Positions 16,335-24,770 of a stretch of 43,135 bases of DNA are shown in pieces. Within the stretch, counting starts at the first letter, position 1. Each line of letters starts with the position of its first letter. The notes beneath the pieces were generated by a model. That model did not search any database. It had not been told where the DNA came from and was given only the letters and a program-made list of their open reading frames with translations. The translations under genes were made by a program, and so were the position numbers. Source of the stretch: Streptomyces alanosinicus (GTDB lineage: Bacteria > Actinomycetota > Actinomycetes > Streptomycetales > Streptomycetaceae); NCBI RefSeq assembly GCF_014650595.1, contig NZ_BMVG01000054.1, forward strand, positions 1 through 43,135, in the 5' to 3' direction.

Positions 16335-18608
16335 TCAGCCCTTCTGCGTCGGGTGTGTGGGGCGAGGGAGGCGGTGCACGACGTCGCCGGAGCCTGCGGG
16401 GCGGTGCGCGCCGTCGGAGGCGCGGCGGGTGAGGTGGGCGAGGATCGCGTCGTCCAGCCGGTCGAGACCGTCGAGGATGTCGGTCACCGGGCGCCGCTGG
16501 ACGTTGGCGTCGATCGCCTGGTCGAGCGCCTTGAGGCCCTCGGGGTTGTGGTAGTCGGCGAACACGTCGGAGACCGCGACGCCCTCGACCCGGAACGGGG
16601 CGGTGCGCTTGCCGTGCAGCTGGACGGACTGGATGTAGCAGTAGCGGTCGATCTGCTGGATGGTCGCCGGGTCGATGCCGGGCATGCGCTTGGCGACGAA
16701 GGAGGCCTCGTCCGCGTCCGCGCCGGTCGCCGACAGCCAGCTCTGGTTCTGCATCAGGGCCTGGCGGGTGCTGTCCGACAGCCGCATGACCATCTGCGTC
16801 ATCCCCACGAACCTGAGCTCGTACTTCCGCAGCTGTTCGAGGATCTTGGCGACGTAGCCGTGCGAGGCGCCGTCGACCGAGGTCAGCTCGTCCACCCAGG
16901 ACCACATGGTGGGCAGCATCTGGTCGGCGGGCAGCGAGGCGCGGGCCATGCCCTCACGGAACAGGTCGAAGAGCAGTAGCGCGCAGATCAACTCGTCGCT
17001 CTCGCCGGTCCCGGACGGGCACAGCCCGACCACCGCGGAGATGGCCAAGGCCCGGCGCAGGTCGTAGCCGGAGCGGGGCGATCCGAGGAACGCCCTCAGC
17101 GAGCGGGAGCTGCTGAAGCGGTAGAGCACGTTGGTGACGGTGTTCATAGCTGCCGGCTCGACATTGGCGAATGACCGTGTCCAATAGCGGCTGGTGGACT
17201 GCGGCAGGTGGGCGAGTACGGCCTTGCGCCAGTCCTCGTCCTCAAGCAGGGTGCCGATCTGGAACACGGTCGGCTGCAGCTCGGGATGGCCGTCCTGGAT
17301 CAGCAAGTGGGACAGCTCGGCCAGGGTCCGCACCGCGTTCGACAGGATCGTGCGAGCCCGTGTGGCACGCTCACCCCAGCTGTGCGCGGAGGAGATCGCC
17401 CCGACCACAGCGCCGACGATCTCCTGGACCTCGTCCAGGCGCCGTCCCTCCATGGACAGCGGGTTCCAGCAGGCCATCAGATCCCCATCCCGCATCCGGG
17501 ACAGATCGACCTCCCAGATCCGGTCCGCGAGCGCGGGATGCGCCAGATACGGCTTGATCCGCAGCCAGGCCGTCCGGTGCGGGTCGAACAACAGCCCACC
17601 GTCCCCGGCATAGGCCCGAGCAGCGAACTGCACCAACGCCAACTCCGTCTTGCCGAACCCGGACTTACCCAAGGACGAACCGAACAGCAGGTCCTGCGCA
17701 TACGCACCCGCCAGCCGGCGCCGGCCGTCCGCACCGGTCACGTACCCGAGCGGCAGGACCTCCTTCTGCCCCGTCCACGTGGGCAATCCGGCCGGGGCAG
17801 GCGGAACCACACCACCGGTGCGCTGGATGTTCTGCGCCGTGCAGTGCACCGTGGGCGGCTTCAGCAGCACGGCCACCTCCTGCCAGGTCACCCACTGCCT
17901 ACGCCGGGCCGGCGCGAAGTCCCCACGCGCAAAACGCCGGTCGAAGGAACGGCGGCGCCACCACACATCCGAGTACGGCCGCCACCCGCCCACACGCGGG
18001 CCCACCGGAACGAGGGCGTTCTGCCCACGCAACGCCTGCAGAGCGGCCATCACCTGATGCAGCCGTGCCCGCGCCCGTGCCGGATGCCGCGCCGTACACC
18101 GCACCAGCACCTGCAGCGCGAACACCTGCGCCCCCGGAGCGAACTTGCCGACCCCGTCCGTGAGATCACTCTGCCGCGGCAGCCGCGATCCACCGGCACC
18201 GCCCGTCCGCTTGCCGCCCGGCCCGCTGAGCACGTCCCACACCTGGGAGAGCGGCCCACCACCGCGCCCGCCAGACGCGAGCTGTTCCCCGAACGCCGTC
18301 GGCCCCCGGCGCGACGCCCGCACCAGCAAACGCCGACGCCGCCGCGCTACCGCCGGCCCTGGCACGGGCAGCAAGTCGACAACGAGTTCCGCCTCCTCCC
18401 CGTCCTCGGTGCGCACCTCGGCGAACGCCGCAGCCACCTGCTCCAGCGGATCCGGATCCAGCACCGGCTTGCCCAACGGCCAGTGATCCGCCCGCGCCAG
18501 CACCAGCTCCGCCCGCGCGACATACACGCCGCGCGAGCCGGCAGCTGCCGGGGCGGTCTGAGGATCGGCGGTTGGCTGGTCCTGCTTGGACAGAACGACC
18601 GTGCTCAC
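16335..18608 (-). CDS. VirD4/TraG-like DNA-transfer ATPase
   Basis: 757 residues from a GTG at 18608 overlapping the preceding stop (GTGA). Roughly the first 300 residues are not recognised and are rich in arginine. The ATPase core begins near 300, with a Walker A GKSGFGKT at about 314-321 and an acidic Walker B-like strand in MWSWVDELTSV. The late motif RFVGMTQMVMRLSDSTRQAL resembles the sensor region of coupling proteins. Such ATPases bring DNA or protein to a transfer channel. Here it is in the same transcription unit as the Tad pilus genes, with no relaxase and no other type IV secretion gene in the window. A role in conjugation is likely; direct involvement with the pilus is inference. 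Confidence 0.83.
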   Translation of the reverse strand: MSTVVLSKQDQPTADPQTAPAAAGSRGVYVARAELVLARADHWPLGKPVLDPDPLEQVAAAFAEVRTEDGEEAELVVDLLPVPGPAVARRRRRLLVRASRRGPTAFGEQLASGGRGGGPLSQVWDVLSGPGGKRTGGAGGSRLPRQSDLTDGVGKFAPGAQVFALQVLVRCTARHPARARARLHQVMAALQALRGQNALVPVGPRVGGWRPYSDVWWRRRSFDRRFARGDFAPARRRQWVTWQEVAVLLKPPTVHCTAQNIQRTGGVVPPAPAGLPTWTGQKEVLPLGYVTGADGRRRLAGAYAQDLLFGSSLGKSGFGKTELALVQFAARAYAGDGGLLFDPHRTAWLRIKPYLAHPALADRIWEVDLSRMRDGDLMACWNPLSMEGRRLDEVQEIVGAVVGAISSAHSWGERATRARTILSNAVRTLAELSHLLIQDGHPELQPTVFQIGTLLEDEDWRKAVLAHLPQSTSRYWTRSFANVEPAAMNTVTNVLYRFSSSRSLRAFLGSPRSGYDLRRALAISAVVGLCPSGTGESDELICALLLFDLFREGMARASLPADQMLPTMWSWVDELTSVDGASHGYVAKILEQLRKYELRFVGMTQMVMRLSDSTRQALMQNQSWLSATGADADEASFVAKRMPGIDPATIQQIDRYCYIQSVQLHGKRTAPFRVEGVAVSDVFADYHNPEGLKALDQAIDANVQRRPVTDILDGLDRLDDAILAHLTRRASDGAHRPAGSGDVVHRLPRPTHPTQKG

Positions 18609-19093
18609 CAGCCACCTGCCTGCGGTGACACGCCCTCGAACCGCACCCGCGCCGACGTTTCCCGGGCGGTGTCGGCGGGACGTACATCCACTTGCCGGTA
18701 GCTCGGCATCCGCAGCAGGCTCGCTGCCTGCTGAGGGCCTTCCCACCCGTAGTGCAGCTGCCGCTCCGGCCCAGCCCAGACACGGATCCGCACTGCAGCA
18801 GCCCGCCGGGGCACACCGCTGGCAGCAGCCCGCGCCCCGTCCAGCCGCGCCGCGGCCTGCCCGATGTCCCCCAGCTGCGGATCGAACGTCACCGCCGGAA
18901 CCAACTCGAACCGAGCCCGGCGCCCCAGCTCCCGCACGGCCCGGCGCCGCCACCAGGCCGCCGACGCAGTCCAGGTGATCAGCGCTGCCCCGGCTGCCCC
19001 GGCTAGCCAGCCGGCATGCTCCACAGCGGACCCGATCACGACTACGAGGCCGTGGACCACCTCCGGCGCTTGCGGCACCACATCACCGACCAT
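18605..19093 (-). CDS. Membrane protein, first gene of the Tad/transfer operon
   Basis: 162 residues from the ATG at 19093, which has GGAGGGAG upstream; an upstream in-frame start lacks a site. One or two membrane helices lie near residues 12-45 (VVHGLVVVIGSAVEHAGWLA and GAAGAALITWTASAAWW), followed by a basic stretch (RRRAVRELGRRARFEL) and a soluble domain (VTFDPQLGDIGQAAARLDGA). It is coupled to the VirD4-like ATPase by a 4-nt overlap, the usual arrangement for a membrane partner of a coupling protein. No family name can be given. Confidence 0.7.
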   Translation of the reverse strand: MVGDVVPQAPEVVHGLVVVIGSAVEHAGWLAGAAGAALITWTASAAWWRRRAVRELGRRARFELVPAVTFDPQLGDIGQAAARLDGARAAASGVPRRAAAVRIRVWAGPERQLHYGWEGPQQAASLLRMPSYRQVDVRPADTARETSARVRFEGVSPQAGGW

Positions 19094-19249
19094 GAGCCTC
19101 TCCCTCCTCAGGAAGGGTGGCCCTTCGCCACCCTCACCCACAGAAGGGGAGGCGCCGCGGTGCAGATGTGACAGCCGAACCGAGAAATTTCCGAGACCCG
19201 GTCAGACAGCACCGTTCGTCATGCACCGACTTGGCATCTGCGCACGGCA

Positions 19250-19278
19250 AAGGGGCTGCCCCGATGGGGCAGCCCCTT
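19250..19278. terminator. Strong hairpin, likely terminator after the DUF397 gene
   Basis: Perfect 12-bp inverted repeat (AAGGGGCTGCCC, then GGGCAGCCCCTT) with a 5-nt spacer, starting 12 nt beyond the end of the DUF397 gene at 19290. It probably ends the minus-strand Scr1/DUF397 transcript and insulates the long Tad operon that starts at 19093. The T-tract on the minus strand is short. Confidence 0.7.
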
Positions 19279-19289
19279 GCATGTTCGTT

Positions 19290-19505
19290 TCAGACAGTCC
19301 CGGTGACCAGCCCGGCGACGAGCGCGGTGAAGGCATGTGTATCTATGACCAGGTGTGGGCCTGTATGCATCTTGGAGTCCCGCACTGCCATCCGACCCTG
19401 CGGTGCGTGCGCGACTTCGACGCAGGCGCCTTGCTCGGAGCTGTACGAGCTCTTCCACCAGGCCAAGGTGCCGGCGTCGTGCGCAGTCTGGGCAGGATGG
19501 GTCAT
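19290..19505 (-). CDS. DUF397 protein (second copy)
   Basis: 71 residues from the ATG at 19505, with GGAG 8 nt upstream; another ATG at 19511 is too close to that site. It shows the DUF397 pattern: WWKSSYSSEQGACVEVAHA, then GRMAVRDSKMHTGPHLVI and a closing FTALVAGLV helix. DUF397 genes typically accompany Scr1-type HTH regulators in actinobacteria. Some pairs have been discussed as antitoxin- or development-related modules (the WhiJ/BldB-type network). This copy lies downstream of the other DUF397 gene, separated by 171 nt. Confidence 0.85.
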   Translation of the reverse strand: MTHPAQTAHDAGTLAWWKSSYSSEQGACVEVAHAPQGRMAVRDSKMHTGPHLVIDTHAFTALVAGLVTGTV

Positions 19506-19676
19506 GATCATTTCTCCGGTTTGCTCACGGCGACGGTATCGCTTCTGGTGGGTCGGCACGGAGAGGCTGGCGAGTACCGCTGTTGGCGCAGTGGTTTGAC
19601 GAGTATCCCGAGAGGCGTAGCAAAGGCAAGGGGCCCGTCCTCCTATTGCTGGAGAATGGGCCGAGCGTGCCTCACA

Positions 19677-19919
19677 TCATGTGGTGGAGCTAGGGATGTT
19701 GAACTCCCCCTTGTTGGCGCCGTCGAGGAAGCACTCCCAAACGTGGCCGGTCACCACAAACGGCGGGTTGTTCAAGTCCTCATTATCGCGTAGGGCAACG
19801 CGTCCGTCGGGCAGGAAGGCCACCTCGAGGCAACCACCACTGCCGGAGGACGCCGAGGCTTTGAACCAGTCGAGGCCTGGCAGGAAGTCCGGTGCCGGGC
19901 GTCCGGTGTTGCTGGTCAT
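19677..19919 (-). CDS. DUF397 protein (first copy, coupled to the HTH regulator)
   Basis: 80 residues. The ATG overlaps the stop of the Scr1-type regulator (ATGA) and has GGAG close upstream. The sequence LDWFKASASSGSGGCLEVAF, GRVALRDNEDLNNPP and VWECFLDGAN is the full DUF397 pattern. Co-translation with the regulator supports a functional pair. The two DUF397 copies are clearly diverged (WFKASASS against WWKSSYSS), so they are not a recent duplication. Confidence 0.87.
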   Translation of the reverse strand: MTSNTGRPAPDFLPGLDWFKASASSGSGGCLEVAFLPDGRVALRDNEDLNNPPFVVTGHVWECFLDGANKGEFNIPSSTT

Positions 19920-20788
19920 TGTGTCTCCTCTGCGGCGTCTTGGAGCAGCGCCGCGGACTCGTCGGGATCAAGAGCCTTGGCCTTGAGCAGGTCGAACATC
20001 GTTGTAAAGCGCCGCACGTCGGGCTTCTTCTCCAAGTAGAGGTTTCCGGCGGGGCTGTCCACGTACACGACCGGGTCGGACTCCTCGAATTCCAGGAGGG
20101 AGAACGCCCCGCCCAGGCCGGAATGCGCTCCCTTGGCGATGGGCACGATTTGCAGCGTCACGTTCGGCCTGGCAGCAACCTCAACCAGGTGCCGGATCTG
20201 CTCGTGCATCACCTCCGGTCCGCCGACAGGCCAGCGGATTACCTGTTCGTCGAGGATCGCCCACAGCTCGAGCGGTTCGCGATCCTGGGGAGCGGACGAC
20301 AGGAGTTCTTGCCGCCTTGCCCGTACCGACACCAGATCCTCGATGTCGTGCGGTCGGTTTCCCGGGTAGGCCGTCAGAACCGCACGAGCGTACGCGGGAG
20401 TCTGCAGGAGTCCGTGGATCAGTACGGGCTCCCAGGCACGTTCGGCACGGGCGTCGGTTTCCAGACCCAGCAGCACTTCGAGGCCACTCGGTAGCACTTC
20501 TCTGTGGGCGTCCCACCAGCCGGGCTGTTCCGAGTCGGTGAGCATGCTGAGGAGCGCTTGGACCTGGCGTTCGTCGGTCACGCCGTAGAGGTCGCAGAGT
20601 TTTGTGATCTCGTCGGGCTTTGGGGTGACGCGGCCTCTGCCGGTCTCCATGCGGCTGATCCGGGTCTCGGAGCACTGCAGGTGCGTCGCTACGTCTGCGG
20701 CGAGGAGCCCACGGGCCTTTCGAAGGCGCCGGAGCTCGGCACCGAGTTGGCGCCGGTTGACTGTAGGCGTCCTTGGCGGAGTAGCCAC
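19916..20788 (-). CDS. Scr1-type (XRE family, DUF5753) HTH regulator
   Basis: 290 residues from a GTG at 20788 with AGGGAGG about 6 nt upstream; the frame is open for 30 more codons but that stretch has no start signal and is rich in basic residues. The N-terminal XRE helix-turn-helix (LGAELRRLRKARGLLAADVA, ETRISRMETGRGRV) is followed by the DUF5753 region, seen in RAWEPVLIHGLLQTPAYARA, a hallmark of the family, and GGAFSLLEFEESDPVVYVDS. These proteins regulate antibiotic production and development in Streptomyces, often with an adjacent DUF397 partner as here. An 11-bp direct repeat in the divergent upstream region is a candidate operator. Confidence 0.92.
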   Translation of the reverse strand: MATPPRTPTVNRRQLGAELRRLRKARGLLAADVATHLQCSETRISRMETGRGRVTPKPDEITKLCDLYGVTDERQVQALLSMLTDSEQPGWWDAHREVLPSGLEVLLGLETDARAERAWEPVLIHGLLQTPAYARAVLTAYPGNRPHDIEDLVSVRARRQELLSSAPQDREPLELWAILDEQVIRWPVGGPEVMHEQIRHLVEVAARPNVTLQIVPIAKGAHSGLGGAFSLLEFEESDPVVYVDSPAGNLYLEKKPDVRRFTTMFDLLKAKALDPDESAALLQDAAEETQ

Positions 20789-20825
20789 GCGCCGCCTCCC
20801 TCCCTTTCGTCGCTTGCCCTGCGCT

Positions 20826-20948
20826 TGCGCACTTGCCTGCTCATAGTTTGCCGCACGGTCCTTGCGAGCTGCACACATAGCAGGTCACCCCTCTCTGAAT
20901 ATTCCGCACGCACGTTCTTAACTTGCTAGGAATGTGCTGCGCACTTGC
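20826..20948. promoter_or_regulatory. Direct repeat TGCGCACTTGC in the divergent promoter region
   Basis: The 11-mer TGCGCACTTGC occurs at 20826-20836 and again at 20938-20948, amid several related CTTGC words, in the 420-nt gap between the Scr1-type regulator (minus) and the HATPase gene (plus). Position and repetition suggest an operator, perhaps for the adjacent HTH protein. No protein binding is shown by sequence. Confidence 0.4.
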
Positions 20949-21209
20949 GCAGACAGTGCGCATGGCGTCACTCTATTGGCAGTTGGACACAACAGGTAGC
21001 GACTCGATCGCGTTCTGTTGATCACAGCCGTCGGAAGATCGGAAGTGCTCATGACGCCGTTTGTGCAGGCCACACGGTCGAATCCAACGGTGGCGCCCGC
21101 GTCCGTTGACAGCCGCGCCGGGCAGCTTGAGCCATGTGCTGGCCTGTCGGCATCACTCCACGACAAGAGGGGTGTAGCGCACACACCACGTCTGGGCACA
21201 ACGCCCCCG

Positions 21210-22040
21210 ATGCCTGCTCGGCCACCGTACGAGGCCGTCGGTACCCTCTCCGACACCGCGAGCGTCGTGCTCTACACGCGCGCCTTCACCTCGCAGATCG
21301 CGTCTCATACCCTCATGGCCCTCCAGGACTTCGCGGTCCAGCAGGGATGGACGGTCGTGCATGAGGTGTACGACCTCGCGCCCCTCGAATCAGCGCGTCG
21401 CCACCGCACGGGCTGGCGGACGGTGGAGCGTGCTCTTGTCCGTGGCGAGGCAACTGGCCTGCTCGCGCCCGCCGAGCAGGAGATCGCCTGGTACGCCGGA
21501 GACCGCGTCGCCTTACGTGTCTGGCTGCTGGGCATCCCGGCGTTCGCCGTGTACCCGCAGGCCGGATCCTGCCTGCGCACACCTGACACGGCAGGAGCCG
21601 TCGCGCTGCCTTCCGGTGCCGGCGCGCCTGTCGACCGCCAGCTGTCCCGCTCGTATCCACTGAACCCGGCCAGCCTGCGTCAGGTGAGGACGGACGCCAT
21701 CACCCGTCTCACTGTCCTGGGCTGGCCCGGGAACATCATGTCGGCGGTCCGCGTCCTCGCGATTCTCACGGCCAATGCCATCGTCCACGCCACGCCCGCC
21801 AGCGGGACCGATGCTCAGATGACCGTGCTCTTGGCGGTGACGGAGGACGACGAACTGCGCATCGATGTTCAGGACCCGTCTCCCAAGTTCCGTGACAGTG
21901 AGGCGGCGCTCAACGGTGAGAAGGGGCGCGGCCTGTTGGAGGCGCGCCTGCTCGGGGCGGAGGTGTCCTGGAGCCTGGCCGAGGACGGGCGTAGCAAGAC
22001 GGTCCGAGCCCGCATGGTGCCGGGAGAGGTGCCCGCGTGA
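21210..22040 (+). CDS. Two-domain protein: resolvase-like N-terminus and HATPase (anti-sigma kinase-like) C-terminus
   Basis: 276 residues from the ATG at 21210. The frame extends to an ATG at 21051 with a weak GGAAG, but that segment has lower third-position GC and reads like promoter DNA. The start is therefore uncertain. Residues 10-110 (ASVVLYTRAFTSQIASHTLM, ALQDFAVQQGWTVVHEVYDL) look like the strand-helix pattern of serine-resolvase-type folds, without a catalytic motif I would trust. The C-terminal 120 residues are a HATPase fold: ILTANAIVHATPASG, LRIDVQDPSPKF, EKGRGLLEARLLGAEV. This resembles the RsbW/SpoIIAB-like proteins abundant in Streptomyces. A TTA codon lies at 21513. Confidence 0.72.
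   Translation: MPARPPYEAVGTLSDTASVVLYTRAFTSQIASHTLMALQDFAVQQGWTVVHEVYDLAPLESARRHRTGWRTVERALVRGEATGLLAPAEQEIAWYAGDRVALRVWLLGIPAFAVYPQAGSCLRTPDTAGAVALPSGAGAPVDRQLSRSYPLNPASLRQVRTDAITRLTVLGWPGNIMSAVRVLAILTANAIVHATPASGTDAQMTVLLAVTEDDELRIDVQDPSPKFRDSEAALNGEKGRGLLEARLLGAEVSWSLAEDGRSKTVRARMVPGEVPA
21513..21515 (+). promoter_or_regulatory. In-frame TTA (bldA-dependent) leucine codon
   Basis: The codon lies in GCC TTA CGT, encoding the leucine of DRVALRVW. TTA is rare in Streptomyces genes and is read by the bldA tRNA, so translation is likely growth-phase dependent. Confidence 0.7.
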
Positions 22041-22164
22041 TCAACCCTCTCGGTCTCGCCGACGTTGCTCTTGTGTACTCCGTGCGCCCCGTACAACGCC
22101 CGGCCCCCACAGCGCGCTTGCCGGAAGAGGAGAACCGGCGCGCCGATCTGTGCGGGAGGGCGTC

Positions 22165-22701
22165 ATGAGGCTTCAGCCGGTCCCGGCGGACGAGCTCGAC
22201 GAGCCGTGGTTGAGGTGGAGAACCGGGGAGCCCCGGTTCCGTCCGACCCCTGACGGCAGGCTGACCGCCCTACGACGCAGCGTTTTCGAGGACGCCCTCG
22301 CCGCCGTCAAACCCGGCCGGCCCATCAAGGTGACCACCTACGTCTTCGCAGACCGAGGAGTCGACGCCGACGGCACGCACGCCCTCCTAGCGGAGCATGC
22401 GCGCGACCGTGGGTGGGTCGTCCATCGGGAGCGGTTCACCGATGAACCGACGGGCTGCCCGGCCTCCGCCCGTCCTCAGTTCTACCTCGCGGTCCGCCGC
22501 GCCGGGTCGGGTTTCGTCGACGGCGTCCTCGCGATGGGGCGCGACGCCATGCCCAGCACTGATGAGGCGTACGAGGCGTACCTGCACTGGCTGCACTGCC
22601 ACCACGCCTTCATCGCTTTCCTCCAGCCGATCATAGGGAGAACCCAGTGGCGCCAGAACCCCGGCATCGTCACCAGCGACCACGGAGCCCGGCGCTCATG
22701 A
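22165..22701 (+). CDS. Hypothetical protein
   Basis: 178 residues from an ATG with GGGAGGG at a suitable distance. The middle (IKVTTYVFADRGVDADGTHA, LLAEHARDRGWVVHRERFTD) repeats the strand-helix-strand pattern seen in the N-terminal half of the upstream gene, suggesting a related fold. It then has PQFYLAVRRAGSGFVDGVLA and ends in a His/Trp-rich helix (YLHWLHCHHAFIAFL). The stop overlaps the next ATG (ATGA), so it is coupled to the HATPase membrane protein. No family is recognised. Confidence 0.75.
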   Translation: MRLQPVPADELDEPWLRWRTGEPRFRPTPDGRLTALRRSVFEDALAAVKPGRPIKVTTYVFADRGVDADGTHALLAEHARDRGWVVHRERFTDEPTGCPASARPQFYLAVRRAGSGFVDGVLAMGRDAMPSTDEAYEAYLHWLHCHHAFIAFLQPIIGRTQWRQNPGIVTSDHGARRS

Positions 22702-23642
22702 CCTCATCGAAGCCGCCGCGGCGGACCCGGATCACCGAAGCGGTCATCACGATCGCGCTGGTCGGCCTCGTGGTCCTCGCTTTCGGTGTCGCGCTGGTTC
22801 ACACGCTTCGCAGTCACAGAGGCAAGGAGAGGCAGCGCACGCCGTGGCCTCCCGCCGTCGCCGAACCGGTGCTCACGCACCGCGAGGTCCGTCTACTGAC
22901 GCTCGCTCACCAACCCCCCAGAGGAGGTCGTGCCATGCGCACAGCGCACGCCGACGACCTGGATTCACCCCACACGCACCCACGGGCCCCGCTTGCTGCT
23001 TCAAGCTCACGCGCGGCGAGAGGACGCTCAGTGAGTGATCCCGTGCTCAGGAGTCGTCATCGCCGTGCAGTTCGGGTGCACGAGGCAGACGACGGCACGC
23101 TGGTGGTCACCGAGGTGCTGCCGCGCGAGCCCGACTCTGTGCCGAAGGCCCGTCGGCTCGTGAGGGAGGCCCTGGAGGCGTGGGAGCTGACGCAGCTCAC
23201 GGACGCAGCCGAGCTGATCATCTCCGAACTGAGCGCCAACGCCGTTCAGCACACTCGGTACCCGGCGTTCCGTGTGAAGGTGCAGCGTGGCCACGACGGC
23301 CGCGTACGGCTGGCCGTGATTGACAAGAGCACCACTGAGCCCGTGCTACGTCCCATGGACGACGAGGCTGAAGAAGGCCGGGGTCTGGCCCTCGTTGCCG
23401 CAGTCGCCCAGGAGTGGGGGACCGACCCATTGGGGTGGGGCAAGCGCGTTTGGGCCAACCTGGAGGTATTGGAGCCCTCTGAGCAGCAGCAGCCGCGGTG
23501 GCTGCCCGATGAGGTGCGCATATGGCACACCCACCGTGCCCAGGCCCTCTATCTCCTGGCCCTCCTGGCCGTGATGGGCGCGCTTGTGATCCTCATCGTG
23601 AACGGACACTATCCCGCCCAGACGGGAGGGGACATCCGGTGA
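22698..23642 (+). CDS. Membrane protein with HATPase (anti-sigma kinase-like) domain
   Basis: 314 residues. There is an N-terminal membrane helix (AVITIALVGLVVLAFGVALV), a linker, a HATPase fold and a C-terminal membrane helix (LYLLALLAVMGALVILIV). The HATPase fold shows ELIISELSANAVQHT with the conserved Asn, RLAVIDKSTTEPVL and EEGRGLALVAAVAQEWG. A second possible start exists inside: the ATG at 22935 has GAGGAGG 7 nt upstream and would give a soluble N-terminus with the same HATPase and tail helix. Both forms may be made. The start at 22698 is coupled to the preceding stop and the end is coupled to the next gene (GTGA). Confidence 0.78.
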   Translation: MTSSKPPRRTRITEAVITIALVGLVVLAFGVALVHTLRSHRGKERQRTPWPPAVAEPVLTHREVRLLTLAHQPPRGGRAMRTAHADDLDSPHTHPRAPLAASSSRAARGRSVSDPVLRSRHRRAVRVHEADDGTLVVTEVLPREPDSVPKARRLVREALEAWELTQLTDAAELIISELSANAVQHTRYPAFRVKVQRGHDGRVRLAVIDKSTTEPVLRPMDDEAEEGRGLALVAAVAQEWGTDPLGWGKRVWANLEVLEPSEQQQPRWLPDEVRIWHTHRAQALYLLALLAVMGALVILIVNGHYPAQTGGDIR

Positions 23643-24223
23643 GGACCCATACGGTGATGGACGCGCCGGCCCTCCCGGGGCCGCGCTCTGCTCCCGCTCA
23701 GGAGCTGACGGCCGCAGCCATGGGGTCCATGCCCTACAACTGGCTGGAGCCCACCGGGCGCCGGGAACAGGTCCTGACGGCATGGGGACGCGGGCAGTTG
23801 GCCGAAGTCCCCGTGGGTCTGTCCTTCGACGTCGTGCTCGTGCCCGGTGCCCTGGCCTGCGACGTCCTCGACCGTGCGCGAGCGGAGGGAATTCAGCCCG
23901 GCCCGGTCATCCTCGGACCGTCCGGCGCCGAGGTCATCATCCGTCTGGGCTCCGCACCCGGCTGGTGTGCGCCGGGCTTCCTGCTCCTGCGGCGTGACGC
24001 CCTGCTTCTCCTGCCGCCTCCAACCGTCCGTGCACCAAAGACGATGGCAGCCCGCGGCTGGCTCATACCGCCGGCCCAACGGGAGGCGAGCGACCCGCCA
24101 GGCAACAGATTGCCCTGCGGAGATGACCTCCTCCGGCCTTACCTCGCGGCGGTCCAGGCCGCTGCGGAAGCTGCCCGCCTCGCGGACCCAGGGAGCCCCC
24201 GTGCTGGTCGCATGGACCGTTGA
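23639..24223 (+). CDS. Hypothetical protein
   Basis: 194 residues from a GTG overlapping the previous stop (GTGA); an ATG six codons later is an alternative. The central part (FDVVLVPGALACDVLDRARA, GPVILGPSGAEVIIRLGSAP, FLLLRRDALLLLPPPTV) resembles the short N-terminal domain of bifunctional primase/polymerase-like proteins that occurs alone in many Streptomyces genomes, but no catalytic residues can be pointed to. It overlaps the next gene by 23 nt. Function unknown. Confidence 0.72.
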   Translation: MRTHTVMDAPALPGPRSAPAQELTAAAMGSMPYNWLEPTGRREQVLTAWGRGQLAEVPVGLSFDVVLVPGALACDVLDRARAEGIQPGPVILGPSGAEVIIRLGSAPGWCAPGFLLLRRDALLLLPPPTVRAPKTMAARGWLIPPAQREASDPPGNRLPCGDDLLRPYLAAVQAAAEAARLADPGSPRAGRMDR

Positions 24224-24653
24224 CGAGTGCTGGCGCTGCGATACCCCGGGTGTGCCCGTGACATGGGTGGGCCCGGTCCAGTGGGACGGAGAGAGCGCCC
24301 CGTTCCGGCTGTGCGAGCCATGCCTGACCGCGATAGAGCGCAAGGCCCAGGCGCATTTCGCGCGCCGTACGTTCCAAGACTCCGGCGCCCTGGCCTCCCT
24401 GTGCCATCACGAACCGCCCACCGACCCCGTCATCCTGATGAGGAGCCCGATGGAATCGCCTTCGCGCGTTCAGTACGTGTCCCTCGTTCTTACCGGTCTC
24501 GGAATCCGGGCGCACGCCGATGGCCGGACCGGCCGGGAGGCGTGGCGGATCATGCGTCGCCGGCACCCGCGCCTCACCTGGGCCGTCACCATCGCCTACG
24601 CGCTGGTGATTGGAGGCCTCGCCGTCACGGTGGTGGCCCGCCTGGTGACCTAA
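24201..24653 (+). CDS. Small zinc-ribbon membrane protein
   Basis: 150 residues from a GTG with GGGAG upstream. The N-terminal part has a CWRC ... CEPC pair spaced like a zinc ribbon (VDECWRCDTPG and FRLCEPCLTAIERKAQAHFA). The C-terminus carries one membrane helix (LTWAVTIAYALVIGGLAVTV). An internal ATG at 24439 could start a shorter protein of about 70 residues containing only the membrane part. The gene overlaps the previous one and probably shares its transcript. No function is recognised. Confidence 0.65.
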   Translation: MLVAWTVDECWRCDTPGVPVTWVGPVQWDGESAPFRLCEPCLTAIERKAQAHFARRTFQDSGALASLCHHEPPTDPVILMRSPMESPSRVQYVSLVLTGLGIRAHADGRTGREAWRIMRRRHPRLTWAVTIAYALVIGGLAVTVVARLVT

Positions 24654-24770
24654 CCCGCCGAGACACCCGCCCGGCCTAAGTGGCTCAGGAACGTCGGCTG
24701 GCGGGGCGTGTTGGTGAGCCGCAGCCGCCGGGGCTCTCTTCCCTCGTTCGTGATTCCTACGGAGGTTCCG

